Shown: positions 9,098 to 18,442, numbered from the stretch's first letter. The stretch: 49,334 bases of DNA from Acidimicrobiia bacterium (GCA_009841075.1 VXMP01000081.1:1-49334), one strand, 5' to 3'. The notes: generated by a model not told the origin, from the letters alone. Numbers and translations: made by a program.

Positions 9098-10728
9098 GCG
9101 TAAGGATCACCTTTCTGGGGGGGCTGGGGGAGGTAGGTCGCAACTGCGCGGCGGTTGAAATAGAAGGCCGGATCATGCTGATCGACTGCGGCCTTATGTT
9201 CCCCGAGGAGGATATGAGGGGGGTGGATCTGGTCCTACCGGATTGGCGGTGGTTGTCGGAGCGCAGAGAAGATATCCAATGTGTGGTACTAACCCACGGC
9301 CACGAGGATCACATCGGCGGGCTGGGTTATTTCCTTCCCGAGTTTCCCGTACCCGTCTATGGGACCGAGCTTTCGCTGGCGATAGCAGCCGGCCGGGTGG
9401 ACGAGTTCGGTATCGACCGGGACTTTCGACCAATTCCCGATGGCCGTTGGGTTCGGGAGGGGCCTTTCAAGTTTCAGCTGATACCGGTTTCGCATTCGGT
9501 CCCCCAAGGAAGCGGGATAGCCCTGGACACCTCGGAAGGGTTGATCCTCCACACCGGGGATTTCAAGCTGGATCCCACTCCGGTAGACGGCAGGCGAACC
9601 GATCTCCCCGCCTTCGGTCGTTTCGGCAATAGGGGGGTGCGGCTGCTGATGTCGGATTCCACCAACGCCGAACGGGCCGGTTACATACCCTCCGAGAAAT
9701 CCCTGGAGCCCTCCATCTCTACCATCGTCCAGCGGGCACCGGGCCGGATCGTATGCACCTGTTTTTCCAGCCATCTGCATCGGGTTCAGCAGCTGTCGGA
9801 TGCCGGGCTGGCGGCGGGTCGCTATCTCAGCTTCATCGGTAGGTCGATGGAGCGCAACGTGACCATCGGCACCGATCTGGGGGTTCTTCACCTGCCGTCG
9901 GATCGGATAGTGGGGATTGAGGAGTCGATGCATCTTCCTCCCGAACAGGTGATGATCATCACTACCGGATCACAGGGAGAGCCGTTTGCGGCCCTGTCCC
10001 TGATGGCGATGGGGCGGCACCGTAGCGTCACCTTGGACGAAACCGATACCGTGCTGATCTCCGCCACTCCGGTACCAGGCAACGAGACCGCCGTTTCCAG
10101 GGTGATTTCGGACCTGACCCGCCGAGGATCGACGGTTTTCCATAGCGGAAATGCCCGCGTCCATGTTTCGGGCCACGCCTCGGCAGAAGAGCTTAAAACC
10201 TTCATCAACCTGGTACAACCCTCGACGCTGGTCCCCATTCATGGTGAATATCGCCACCTTCAGGCCCACGCCGATCTGGCCGCAGAAATGAACGTTCCCG
10301 AGGTTCTGGTGCTGGAAAACGGGGACGCCGTGGAGCTGGACGGCTCCACCACCCGGGTGGAAAGGGCCGCCGTCAAGGCCCGATACATTTATGTGGACGG
10401 TACGGGAGTGGGTGATATCAGACCCGGCCTTCTCCGAGAGCGGGCTCGATTGAGCGATGACGGGGTGGTGGTGGTGTCCCTTCTATTGACCGAAGATGGC
10501 AACGAGCTGTTGGCCACCCCCCGGGTGGCGAGCTATGGGCTGACGGACCACCCGGATGAGGTTATGGAAGAGGTGGCCGAAGAGATCGAAGCGGAAGCCT
10601 ATGACAATCCGTCCGGCTTCTTCCGGGATGTCGACCAGGCGGTTCGCCACATCGTCCGCCGAGTGATCAGAAACCGGGTGCGACGCAAGCCGGTGGTTAT
10701 GCCGGTTATAACCCATTTCGACGGGTAA
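9094..10728 (+). CDS. rnj: Ribonuclease J
   Basis: The ORF is open from 8998, but the family begins at the GTG at 9094 (VSVRITFLGGLGEVGRN), which overlaps the dapA stop. This gives 544 residues, close to the usual 550-560. The metallo-beta-lactamase motif HGHEDH is at residues 68-73, followed by the beta-CASP domain and a C-terminal region ending in conserved basic residues. RNase J has 5'-to-3' exonuclease and endonuclease activity and matures rRNA and mRNA. The dapA-rnj-ftsK order is typical of actinobacteria. Confidence in function is high. Confidence 0.95.
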   Translation: MSVRITFLGGLGEVGRNCAAVEIEGRIMLIDCGLMFPEEDMRGVDLVLPDWRWLSERREDIQCVVLTHGHEDHIGGLGYFLPEFPVPVYGTELSLAIAAGRVDEFGIDRDFRPIPDGRWVREGPFKFQLIPVSHSVPQGSGIALDTSEGLILHTGDFKLDPTPVDGRRTDLPAFGRFGNRGVRLLMSDSTNAERAGYIPSEKSLEPSISTIVQRAPGRIVCTCFSSHLHRVQQLSDAGLAAGRYLSFIGRSMERNVTIGTDLGVLHLPSDRIVGIEESMHLPPEQVMIITTGSQGEPFAALSLMAMGRHRSVTLDETDTVLISATPVPGNETAVSRVISDLTRRGSTVFHSGNARVHVSGHASAEELKTFINLVQPSTLVPIHGEYRHLQAHADLAAEMNVPEVLVLENGDAVELDGSTTRVERAAVKARYIYVDGTGVGDIRPGLLRERARLSDDGVVVVSLLLTEDGNELLATPRVASYGLTDHPDEVMEEVAEEIEAEAYDNPSGFFRDVDQAVRHIVRRVIRNRVRRKPVVMPVITHFDG

Positions 10729-10731
10729 GCG

Positions 10732-10760
10732 TTGGCCAGAGGGCTTGGTTGGTGTAACCT
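10732..10760 (+). promoter_or_regulatory. Candidate ftsK promoter
   Basis: TTGGCC at 10732-10737 and TAACCT at 10755-10760 are separated by 17 bases, matching the sigma-70-type layout. Transcription would start about 5 bases before the ATG at 10772, so the GAGGGG at 10761-10766 may or may not be in the transcript. Only three of six bases match the TTGACA consensus, so this is tentative. Confidence 0.35.
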
Positions 10761-10771
10761 GAGGGGCTTAC

Positions 10772-13210
10772 ATGGCCAAAACGACATCCACCCGTGCGGG
10801 CACGGGGCGGAAGCGGGTGTCAAAGGTACATGAGAATCAACGGTTGAAGGGACGTCCGGCACCCCCTAAAAAGGGGAAGCCCGGTGCCAAAAAGCCGTCC
10901 ACCTCCTCGGCTCGAACTGCGGCCAAGCCCACCCCTGCGCCAAAGAAGGCGAAGTCCGGACCGACCAAAGCCCAGCCCCGCCGGTCGATCTTTGGAATAT
11001 TGAAGCAGCGGCTCGGATCCGGATTGGGGAAGCAGGTTCATCACCTGATCGGGTTGGGTATGGTTCTGTTGGGGGTTATAGCGGGCTTGGCATTGGTCAA
11101 TGCAGCCGGACCGATCGGCCAGGGTTTAGTCGACGGCATCCGCTGGCTGGTGGGCTGGTGGGTATTCATCCTTCCGGCGATCCTGTTTGGGGTGGGTTTA
11201 ACCCTGCTGCTCGGTGAAGAATCCTACGCCTACAGCCGTACCCTGTTCGGAGTGGGGGCACAGCTGTTCGGATTGGTGGGGTTGTTCCATTTGATGACGG
11301 GTAACCCGGCCTTCGCGGATGGGGCCGATCGGTTCCAGGAATCCGGCGGGTCGCTGGGTGCCTTGGTCGCCTACCCCATGGAAAGAATGCTCGGATTTTG
11401 GGGGGCGGTGGTGATGTTGGTGGTGATAGTTTCGGGGGGCGCAATAGTCACCGTGCGGGCTTCCATACGGGAGGTTCTGGTGGCGTCGGGCCGGATGGTC
11501 GCGAACGCGCTAGGAAAGATCCGAGCCGCTTTACGGTCGTCCGGGAACGGTTTTGCCCGTCTGTTAAGCCGCCGCAAAGAACGCCAAAAGATGCGGTCCG
11601 AAACGGCGGTGGTTTCGGTGCCCCGCCGCCCGCCGCCTACGCCGTCGCCCCAGGATTCCACCTACCTGACCGAGCAGCCGGCCGCGTCTCCCGAAGATAA
11701 CCCTCCGGCGGAAAAAAAGGTCAAACCGACCCAAAAGAAAAAGAAGAAGCCGGCTTCGTCGAGCTCCTCGAATGGTGACGGATATCAACTGCCGCCCTTG
11801 AGCCTGCTGGATAACCCTCAGTCCTCCCCCCGAAGCGGTCGCATGATCCAGGAAACCGCCCGCCAGCTGGAAGCCACCCTTCGGGATCATGAAGTCAACG
11901 CCCGTCTCACCAACGTGGTGTCGGGGCCGACCGTCACCCGCTACGAGATCGAGCTGGCGGCGGGAGTGAAGGTGGCGCGGGTGACCGGACTTTCCGGAGA
12001 TATCGCCTATGCGTTGGCCACCCCTGACGTTCGTCTGTTGGCACCGATCCCTGGGCGTTCGGCGATCGGGGTGGAGGTACCCAACAAAAGCCGTAGCCTG
12101 GTCACCCTGGGCCAGGTGCTGGCCTCGGAGCAGTCGGACAACGATGTCCACCCGTTGACGATCGGACTGGGGGAGGACATTTCCGGTCGTCCGGCCATGA
12201 TCAACCTGGCCGAGCTACCCCATCTTCTGATCGCCGGGGCAACCGGTGCCGGAAAATCCTCCTGCATCAACTCCATCGTCACCTCCATCCTGATGCGGGC
12301 CACCCCCAAAGATGTGCGGTTGATAATGGTCGACCCCAAGCGGGTGGAACTCGGCCAGTACAACGGGGTTCCTCATCTGTTCACCAGGGTGATAACCAAG
12401 CCGAAGAAGGCGTTGGAGGCGTTGCAGTGGGCGGTGGGGGAGATGGACCGGCGTTACGAACTGCTGGCCGAAAGCGGGGTACGCGACATAACCGGATACC
12501 ACGAAAAATATGATGTAGGCTTGCTGGAGCCCGCCCGGTTCGATCGGTTCCCGTACCTGGTCATAGTCATAGATGAGCTGAACGATCTGATGATGGTGGC
12601 CGGACGGGACGTGGAATCGGCCATAGTTCGCATCGCCCAGATGGCCCGGGCGGTTGGGATCCACCTGGTGATCGCCACCCAGCGTCCGTCGGTCAACGTG
12701 ATCACCGGAGTTATAAAAGCCAACATCCCCAGCCGGTTTGCCTTCTCGGTTGCCTCCCAGGCCGACTCCAGGGTGATAATTGACTCGGTAGGTGCCGAAA
12801 AACTGATCGGAATGGGGGACATGCTGGTCATCACCGCCCGCGAGCCCCGGCCCCAGCGGGTACAGGGGGCATGGGTCAGCGAAGGGGAGGTGGCGGCGGT
12901 GGTGCGTTGGGTGAAAGAACAGAAGTCGGCCGACTACAAAAAGTTCACCGAAGAGGTCCGGCAAGCCCAAATCCAAATGGTGTCCGAAGAGGACGAAGGC
13001 GAGGATCCCGACCTGATCCGCCGGGCCGGCGAGCTGGTAATCCGATCACAGCTCGGATCCACCTCGATGTTGCAGAGAAAGCTCCGCATTGGTTTTGCCC
13101 GGGCCGGGCGGATCATGGATATTCTCGAAAACAAGGGCATCGTGGGGCCGTCTGAAGGTTCCAAGGCCCGAGAGGTTCTGGTTGGTGCGGATGAGAGGGT
13201 TGACGCCTGA
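10772..13210 (+). CDS. ftsK: DNA translocase FtsK/SpoIIIE
   Basis: An 812-residue protein. Residues 1-90 are very basic and rich in Lys, Pro and Ala. Four hydrophobic membrane segments lie between about 92 and 225, and a Pro/Lys-rich linker runs to about 345. The motor domain has Walker A GATGAGKSS (489-497) and Walker B VIVIDELNDLMMV (597-609; Asn604 replaces the more usual Ala). The C-terminal gamma winged-helix domain is present (RAGELVIRS through GIVGPSEGSKAREVLV) and reads KOPS-like polarity sequences in other bacteria. It pumps DNA at the septum during chromosome segregation. The length is typical of actinobacterial FtsK. Confidence 0.95.
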   Translation: MAKTTSTRAGTGRKRVSKVHENQRLKGRPAPPKKGKPGAKKPSTSSARTAAKPTPAPKKAKSGPTKAQPRRSIFGILKQRLGSGLGKQVHHLIGLGMVLLGVIAGLALVNAAGPIGQGLVDGIRWLVGWWVFILPAILFGVGLTLLLGEESYAYSRTLFGVGAQLFGLVGLFHLMTGNPAFADGADRFQESGGSLGALVAYPMERMLGFWGAVVMLVVIVSGGAIVTVRASIREVLVASGRMVANALGKIRAALRSSGNGFARLLSRRKERQKMRSETAVVSVPRRPPPTPSPQDSTYLTEQPAASPEDNPPAEKKVKPTQKKKKKPASSSSSNGDGYQLPPLSLLDNPQSSPRSGRMIQETARQLEATLRDHEVNARLTNVVSGPTVTRYEIELAAGVKVARVTGLSGDIAYALATPDVRLLAPIPGRSAIGVEVPNKSRSLVTLGQVLASEQSDNDVHPLTIGLGEDISGRPAMINLAELPHLLIAGATGAGKSSCINSIVTSILMRATPKDVRLIMVDPKRVELGQYNGVPHLFTRVITKPKKALEALQWAVGEMDRRYELLAESGVRDITGYHEKYDVGLLEPARFDRFPYLVIVIDELNDLMMVAGRDVESAIVRIAQMARAVGIHLVIATQRPSVNVITGVIKANIPSRFAFSVASQADSRVIIDSVGAEKLIGMGDMLVITAREPRPQRVQGAWVSEGEVAAVVRWVKEQKSADYKKFTEEVRQAQIQMVSEEDEGEDPDLIRRAGELVIRSQLGSTSMLQRKLRIGFARAGRIMDILENKGIVGPSEGSKAREVLVGADERVDA

Positions 13211-13280
13211 CGCCCTTTCTCTGCGGTGGCAACCGGTCGGCCGAGAGAGGGATCGAACCCATAAGGGGTTTGGTCCGGCG

Positions 13281-13286
13281 TACCAT
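13281..13286 (+). promoter_or_regulatory. Candidate -10 box for a leaderless E2 transcript
   Basis: The same TACCAT word as in front of the M16 peptidase lies 8 bases before the ATG at 13295. This again predicts a transcript starting at or beside the start codon. There is no Shine-Dalgarno sequence before that ATG. Confidence 0.3.
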
Positions 13287-13294
13287 GGGTGCTG

Positions 13295-14470
13295 ATGCCC
13301 TACATCTTTAAGCTTCCCGACATCGGCGACGGCCTGACCGAAGCAGATATTGTTCGCTGGCGGGTGGAGGTGGGACGCCCGGTCGAGGCCGATGAGGTGC
13401 TGGTGGAGGTGGAAACCGCCAAGGCAGTGGTAGAGATACCCTCGCCGGCCGAGGGCACGGTGCTGCATCACGGTGCCGACGAGGGCCAAACCCTTCCGGT
13501 AGGGGAGGTGCTGGCGGTTATCGGCGGGCCGGATGAGGTATGGCCCGAGCCGAGACAGGCGGGCGGGGCCGGGGTGGAATCGGAACCCTCGGCAGGCACC
13601 CGGGCCGCTTCTCCGGCCTCAGGGGGGAGACGTCCCTCGGCCGGTGGAACGGTCAAGGCGTTGCCGGTGGTTAGAAGGTTGGCCCGGGAGATGGGGGTTG
13701 ATCTGTCGGCGGTGATAGGTAGCGGGCCGGACGGAAGCATTACCCGGGAAGACGTACAAGCCGCCGCCCGAGGCGAAATCCGGACTGAAGCAGGGTCAGA
13801 GGGAGAGCGGATTCGTCTGTCAATGCTGCGGCGTACCGTAGCCGAACACATGAGCTCCTCCTGGCGGCAAATCCCGCACGCCACCATCTTCCACGAGGTA
13901 GATGCCACCGGGCTTTTGTCGGCCCGGCGGCTTCTGGCCGACCGATACGGGCGGAGCTTCCCCATGGAAGCCCTGGTCGTGAGGGTGCTGGCACCTCTAT
14001 TAAAGGAATATCAGGTGTTTAACGCCACCCTGGACGGGGAGGAGCTGGTGTTGCACCCTCATCTGAATGTCGGGATCGCGGTAGACACCGACCACGGCCT
14101 GCTGGTGCCGGTTATTCCCGCTGCCGACCAACTCGGTTTGATGGAGCTGGTGGAGGCCATCTCCGATATTGCCGCCCGAGGCAAAGCCCGCTCCCTGACC
14201 ATGGAGGATATGGCCGGCCTGACCTTCACCATCACGAATATCGGGGCGGTGGGCGGAAGTCGGGGCACCCCGATCATCCCGATGGGTACTACCGCCATCC
14301 TCGCCATCGGCCGGGCCGCCGACGCGCCGGTGGTCCGTGAAGGGACTCTGGCGATCGCCCCGATGATGCCGCTCTCCCTGGCCTTTGACCATCGGGTTAT
14401 AGACGGAGGTCTGGCGCAGAGGTTTTTGAACACCCTGGTCGAGAAGCTGGAGAACCCACCCCGGTCCTAA
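13295..14470 (+). CDS. Dihydrolipoamide acyltransferase (E2 of a 2-oxoacid / acetoin dehydrogenase complex)
   Basis: A 391-residue E2 subunit. The N-terminal lipoyl domain has the lipoylation lysine in EVETAKAVVEIPS (Lys43). A peripheral-subunit-binding domain follows an Ala/Gly/Pro-rich linker (ALPVVRRLAREMGVDL). The catalytic acyltransferase domain ends with the FDHRVIDGG motif that carries the active-site histidine and aspartate. A GTG two codons upstream (13289) is an alternative start. Matching E1-alpha and E1-beta genes lie on the opposite strand 1-3 kb away, with a second, free-standing lipoyl protein. Whether this E2 serves that E1 is likely but not proven. No E3 (dihydrolipoamide dehydrogenase) is in the window. 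Confidence 0.9.
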   Translation: MPYIFKLPDIGDGLTEADIVRWRVEVGRPVEADEVLVEVETAKAVVEIPSPAEGTVLHHGADEGQTLPVGEVLAVIGGPDEVWPEPRQAGGAGVESEPSAGTRAASPASGGRRPSAGGTVKALPVVRRLAREMGVDLSAVIGSGPDGSITREDVQAAARGEIRTEAGSEGERIRLSMLRRTVAEHMSSSWRQIPHATIFHEVDATGLLSARRLLADRYGRSFPMEALVVRVLAPLLKEYQVFNATLDGEELVLHPHLNVGIAVDTDHGLLVPVIPAADQLGLMELVEAISDIAARGKARSLTMEDMAGLTFTITNIGAVGGSRGTPIIPMGTTAILAIGRAADAPVVREGTLAIAPMMPLSLAFDHRVIDGGLAQRFLNTLVEKLENPPRS

Positions 14471-14618
14471 GAGCGCCTGAAGAATGCCCAAACTCGATCC
14501 GGGAAATGCCGGTACCCCACTCGGGGATCAATGAGAACCGGCCAACAGAGGTTTGTTAAAGAGCGCCTAAGCTAGATGGCTACCGGGAAATTATCAACAC
14601 CTCGTGGGGAGAGAGGCC

Positions 14619-15434
14619 ATGCCGACCAGTACCGTCCTTGATCCGGCTTTGACCGACCGTCGTAAGAATTCGTTGCCGGACGTGAAAGAGTCGGCCCTGC
14701 CCGGCCGGAATATAAGTATTGCGGGATGCGAGGGGCGGATCGAGGCCCGAACCCTGTCCAAAGATATGTCCGGACCGGCCACCAGGTTGGTGAAGTTGAG
14801 CCACGGTTGGGGCTCCGGCGTGTCGGGGGCCTTTACAGCCGATGTGGAGATATTTGTGATCCAGGGCCGGCTGACCGTGGGCGGCCGGACGGTAGATCAA
14901 TACGATTACGCGGCGGTGAGGTCGGGCGAGATGATCTCCGGGATCCGTGCCCTTGACCCGACGCTGGCCTTGTTGATGACTTCTGCGCCGGTTAGATACG
15001 ACACCTCGGTGGGCGGCATGCTCTCTCAGCCGTTTATCGGTGCCAATCGAGACTCCAAATGGCAGCCGGTCGGCCCGCTACCCGGCCGGTTCGTTCGCCA
15101 TCTGGCTGATGGACTGCATGGCCCGGTTTGGCTGGCCGGGGCCCGCCAATGGTCCAATCAAGGTGGTCCTTGGCATTCCCATGAGGGTGCCGAGGAGGTG
15201 TTCGTCCTGGACGGAGAGTTCACCATCGCCGAGCATGATCCCTCCCTTGATGGTCACCGTTCAAACGAGCCTGCGGACCCGGCGGTCTATATAAGACCTC
15301 CTGGTACCTACACCTTCCGACGACCGGGCGTTTTGCACGCCGGACCCGGGTCGTCCTCCTCGGAGCTGGCGCTGGCCTTTCACCGACTGCACGGATCTAA
15401 GGGCCAAACCTGGACCGATCATCACCAGGAATAA
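14619..15434 (+). CDS. Bicupin domain protein of unknown function
   Basis: A 271-residue protein built from two cupin beta-barrels. The second barrel has a GPWHSHEGAEEVFVLDGEF segment typical of metal-binding cupin motif 1, with a cupin motif 2-like segment RRPGVLHAG. The first barrel lacks the histidines, as seen in ADVEIFVIQGRLTVGG, so it is probably structural. The ATG at 14619 follows a GGGGAGAGAGG ribosome site; a GTG at 14604 is possible but less likely. It is separated from the E2 gene by 148 bases in which the nonamer GAGCGCCTxA occurs twice (14471 and 14561). It may act on a sugar-derived or organic acid given its neighbours, but no substrate can be named. Confidence 0.78.
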   Translation: MPTSTVLDPALTDRRKNSLPDVKESALPGRNISIAGCEGRIEARTLSKDMSGPATRLVKLSHGWGSGVSGAFTADVEIFVIQGRLTVGGRTVDQYDYAAVRSGEMISGIRALDPTLALLMTSAPVRYDTSVGGMLSQPFIGANRDSKWQPVGPLPGRFVRHLADGLHGPVWLAGARQWSNQGGPWHSHEGAEEVFVLDGEFTIAEHDPSLDGHRSNEPADPAVYIRPPGTYTFRRPGVLHAGPGSSSSELALAFHRLHGSKGQTWTDHHQE

Positions 15435-15460
15435 AGGCCTGATAAACGCGAGATGCCGGT

Positions 15461-16462
15461 TTAGCTAAGGCCCATAACCTTTCGGGCCGCCTCCACAATT
15501 TGGTCGGGTCCGGGTACTACCTCCTCTTCCAGAGCGGGGCTGAAGGGAATCGGTGCCGATCGGGCCCCCACCCGAACCGGTGCCGCCTGGAGGAGGTCAA
15601 AGGCCCGTGAGGTAATGGTGGCCACCACCTCGGCCCCGAAGCCGCCGAAGGTCCAGGCTTCGTGGGCCACCACCAAACGACCGGTCTTGGCGACCGACCG
15701 CAGGACGGTTGCCAGGTCGAGCGGTACCAAGGAGCGCAGGTCGATCACCTCGGCCTCGATACCCATTTCGGCCAGGCGTCGGCAGGCGGACAACGCGTGT
15801 CCGGTCATCACCGAATAGGTCACCAGGGTCAGGTCGGTACCGGGCCGACAGATCGCCGCCGACCCTAGAGCAACCCGGTAGTCTTCCACCGGCACCGGCC
15901 CCCTTTTGGCGGTGATCTTTTTGTTTTCCAGATATACCACCGGGTCGTTATCGGCGATGGCCGCCCGGAGCAGCCCTTTGGCGTCGGCCGGGTTGGAAGG
16001 GGCCACCACCTTCAGACCGGGCAGGTGGGTGAACAAACCCTCCAGGCTGGAGGAATGCTGGCCGGCGGAGGAGCGCAGCACCCCGTCGGAAGCTCTCAGA
16101 ACCAGCGGAACCGACACCTGACCGCCGAACATGTATCGGAACTTGGCGGCCTGGTTGACGATCTCGTCCATAGCTCCCAGGGTGAACTCCACGAAGCTCA
16201 TCGAGGCCACCGGACGGAGTCCGGTCACCGCCGCTCCCACGCTCGCCGCCATGATGATCGCCTCCGAAATGGGCATGTCGATAACCCGTTGCGTCCCGAA
16301 CTCGTCCAGTAGGCCCCGAAACTGCCCGAAGTTTCCTCCCCAGCTGATGTCCTCGCCCAGCACAATTACCCGCTTGTCCTCCCGCATCGCCAGGCGCATG
16401 GCGTCGACGGTGGCCTGCCCGAAGCTCATCCGCCGTGTAGGGGCGTCGCTTTCGATATCCAT
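15461..16462 (-). CDS. Thiamine-diphosphate-dependent dehydrogenase E1, beta subunit
   Basis: A 333-residue beta subunit of the PDH / BCKDH / acetoin dehydrogenase E1 type. Recognisable segments are VIVLGEDISWGG near residue 35, the conserved PISEAIIMAASVGAA and FVEFTLGAMDEIVNQAAK blocks, and the C-terminal transketolase domain with the IDLRSLVPLD block. The start is ATG at 16462 or GTG at 16465; both overlap the TGA of the alpha subunit gene, so translation is coupled. The subunit completes the ThDP active site of the alpha subunit to decarboxylate a 2-oxoacid or cleave acetoin. The exact substrate cannot be fixed from sequence. An SDR in the same operon favours acetoin/diol-like or sugar-acid metabolism. 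Confidence 0.9.
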   Translation of the reverse strand: MDIESDAPTRRMSFGQATVDAMRLAMREDKRVIVLGEDISWGGNFGQFRGLLDEFGTQRVIDMPISEAIIMAASVGAAVTGLRPVASMSFVEFTLGAMDEIVNQAAKFRYMFGGQVSVPLVLRASDGVLRSSAGQHSSSLEGLFTHLPGLKVVAPSNPADAKGLLRAAIADNDPVVYLENKKITAKRGPVPVEDYRVALGSAAICRPGTDLTLVTYSVMTGHALSACRRLAEMGIEAEVIDLRSLVPLDLATVLRSVAKTGRLVVAHEAWTFGGFGAEVVATITSRAFDLLQAAPVRVGARSAPIPFSPALEEEVVPGPDQIVEAARKVMGLS

Positions 16463-17442
16463 CACGAACCGGCGGTGAAAACGAAATCCAGGGCGGTGGA
16501 AACCTCCGGATCAGGGCTGTTCTCGGCATACCGGACCGCCGCTTCAGTCTCCGCTTCCGCTTCCTTCCAGATCGTCTTCAGCCCGACTTCGGTCATAATC
16601 CCGTGGTCCGAAAGCGCCCGTTCCCAGGTCCGAATCGGGTCGGATTGACGCCGATCTTCCACCTCGGAAGCCTCCCTATAAACCTCGGCATCGCCCACAT
16701 AGTGGCCGCCGAAACGGTAGGTTTCCATGTTCAATAAGGACGGCCCTAATCCGGAGCGGGCCCGCTCTACCGCTTCCATTGACCTCAGATGGGTTTGGTT
16801 CGGGTCGTTGCCGTCCACTGTGATCCCAGGGATTCCGTAGGCGGCGGCCCGGTCGGCCAGGTTTTCAACGGAAGTGGTGCGCAGACGCGAGGTGAACTGG
16901 GCGTACTGGTTGTTCTCGCAGACGAAAACCACCGCGAGGCGATGGGCGGCGGCGAAGTTAAGGGCCTCGTGGAAGGTTCCCTTGTTGATGCCGCCGTCCC
17001 CGAAGAAGCCCACCGCCACCTGACCCGATTCCCGGTAGCGGGCCGAAAGAGCGGCACCGGTGGCGATACCCAATCCTCCGGCCACGATGCCGTTTGCCCC
17101 CAACATCCCCACCGAGAAGTCGGCCACATGCATCGATCCGCCCCGACCTCGGCACGCTCCGGTCTCCTTCCCGTACAGCTCGGCCATGATCGGCCCCATG
17201 GCCATGCCCTTGGCGATGGCGTGGCCGTGTCCACGATGGGTGGAGGTTATGTAGTCGTCCGGTTGCAGGGCGGCGCACACCCCGGCGGCGATGGCCTCCT
17301 GGCCGATATAGGTGTGGACGAAACCGGGCAGCTTGCCCGCCTTGAACAGTTCCTCTACCCGGGACTCGAACACCCGGATCCGAACCATGGTTCGATGGAT
17401 ATGGGCGGCCCGGTCGGGGGTCATTCCGTCGATGGTGCTCAT
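16462..17442 (-). CDS. Thiamine-diphosphate-dependent dehydrogenase E1, alpha subunit
   Basis: Although the frame is open to 17832, the family begins at the ATG at 17442 (MSTIDGMTPDRAAHIHRTM), overlapping the SDR stop (ATGA), giving 326 residues. The ThDP motif GDG (148-150) ends about 27 residues later with ENN. The HRGHGHAIAKG and GRGGSMHVAD segments are typical of E1-alpha of pyruvate/acetoin dehydrogenases. It works with the beta subunit encoded just downstream and a lipoyl-bearing E2. The conserved phospho-loop around DRAAAYG is present. Confidence 0.92.
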   Translation of the reverse strand: MSTIDGMTPDRAAHIHRTMVRIRVFESRVEELFKAGKLPGFVHTYIGQEAIAAGVCAALQPDDYITSTHRGHGHAIAKGMAMGPIMAELYGKETGACRGRGGSMHVADFSVGMLGANGIVAGGLGIATGAALSARYRESGQVAVGFFGDGGINKGTFHEALNFAAAHRLAVVFVCENNQYAQFTSRLRTTSVENLADRAAAYGIPGITVDGNDPNQTHLRSMEAVERARSGLGPSLLNMETYRFGGHYVGDAEVYREASEVEDRRQSDPIRTWERALSDHGIMTEVGLKTIWKEAEAETEAAVRYAENSPDPEVSTALDFVFTAGS

Positions 17443-18191
17443 TGGGCGGTGTATCCGCCGTCGACGGCGATGATCTGACCGGTGATCATCCGGGCGGCGT
17501 CCCCGGCCAGGAATACCGCCGACCCGGCTACATCCTCCGGTTTTCCCAGCCTTCCCAAGGGAGTCCGGGTGAGGAAGAAATCCTTCAAATGGGGTTCTGT
17601 CTCCCATTGTTGCTGCACCAGTTCGGTGCCGATATGTCCGGGGGCGATGGCGTTGACCCGAACATTGGAGGGTCCCCATTCCACCGCCAGGGTTCGGGTC
17701 ATCTGGACCACTCCTCCCTTGCTCGCCTGGTATCCCACACTTCCGGGGAACCCGACCAGACCTCCGATCGAAGCGATGTTGATGATCGACCCCCCACCCT
17801 GGGAGATCATGATCCTTCCCACTGCCTGGCACATGTAGAGGGTTCCCTTGACGTTGACATCAAGGACTCGGGCCAACCGCTCGGGTGGGTAGTCGACGGC
17901 TGCGCCCCGCCCGCCGATGCCGGCGCTGTTGACCAGTACATCGATGCGACCCCAACGGCCTACCAGGTCAGAGACAGCTTGGTCAACGGGTTCCGGATCG
18001 GCTACATCCAGCGTCACGGCTGCTCCCCCGATAGTGTCCGCTACCCGCCGGTTGGCTTCTTCGGCAATGTCTATTCCCACCACCTCGGCACCCATCTCGG
18101 CCAGGGCGGCGGCTATGGATTTACCCAGGCCGCTAGCCGAGCCGGTTACCACCGCCACCCGATGGTCGAGCCGGAAGGAGGGGGTGGTCAC
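17439..18191 (-). CDS. Short-chain dehydrogenase/reductase
   Basis: A classical SDR of 250 residues. The cofactor loop TGSASGLG is at residues 16-23, an acidic Asp after beta-2 (GIDIAEE) suggests NAD(H) preference, NSAG is present, and the catalytic triad is Ser141, Tyr154 and Lys158 (YQASK). It begins with GTG overlapping the stop of the lipoyl protein gene and overlaps the E1-alpha start, so it is an integral part of this operon. It may oxidise a hydroxy compound to the ketone used by the E1 enzyme, for example a diol or hydroxy-acid. That link is inference from position. Confidence 0.9.
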   Translation of the reverse strand: MTTPSFRLDHRVAVVTGSASGLGKSIAAALAEMGAEVVGIDIAEEANRRVADTIGGAAVTLDVADPEPVDQAVSDLVGRWGRIDVLVNSAGIGGRGAAVDYPPERLARVLDVNVKGTLYMCQAVGRIMISQGGGSIINIASIGGLVGFPGSVGYQASKGGVVQMTRTLAVEWGPSNVRVNAIAPGHIGTELVQQQWETEPHLKDFFLTRTPLGRLGKPEDVAGSAVFLAGDAARMITGQIIAVDGGYTAQ

Positions 18192-18442
18192 GGATTTATG
18201 TAGGCGAGAGTGGTACCCACCGGCACCTCATAGTCGGAAGGCTCGACCACGATCCGTATGGTTCCGGCGGAAGGGGCTTCCAGGGCTACCTCGGCCTTCT
18301 CGGTTTCTATGACCACCACTTCCTGGCCTTCGCTGACCGTCGAGCCCTCCTCAACCAGCCATTCGATAACCACCACCTCCTCCACCACTCCCATCTGGGG
18401 GATGGTTAGTGCTACCTGATCGGAAACGTCCGCTTCGCTCAT
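18188..18442 (-). CDS. Free-standing lipoyl (biotinyl/lipoyl-attachment) domain protein
   Basis: An 84-residue protein that is one complete lipoyl/biotinyl beta-barrel. The modified lysine is expected in ETEKAEVALEAP (Lys49); the ETEKA context points to lipoylation rather than biotinylation, which usually has MKM. No catalytic or subunit-binding domain is attached. It opens the four-gene run lipoyl protein, SDR, E1-alpha, E1-beta, with overlapping stops and starts. It could be a separate swinging arm delivering the acyl group between E1 and the E2 encoded at 13295-14470, or a GcvH-like carrier. Confidence 0.88.
   Translation of the reverse strand: MSEADVSDQVALTIPQMGVVEEVVVIEWLVEEGSTVSEGQEVVVIETEKAEVALEAPSAGTIRIVVEPSDYEVPVGTTLAYINP

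Noticed and set aside
13249-13260. GGGTTCGATCCC on the minus strand, resembling a tRNA T-arm
   Set aside because: No acceptor, anticodon or D-arm partner sequence surrounds it; the pairing fails beyond three base pairs.
14471-14570. Repeated GAGCGCCTxA word before the bicupin gene
   Set aside because: Two short copies 90 bp apart are too little to claim a regulatory or mobile element.
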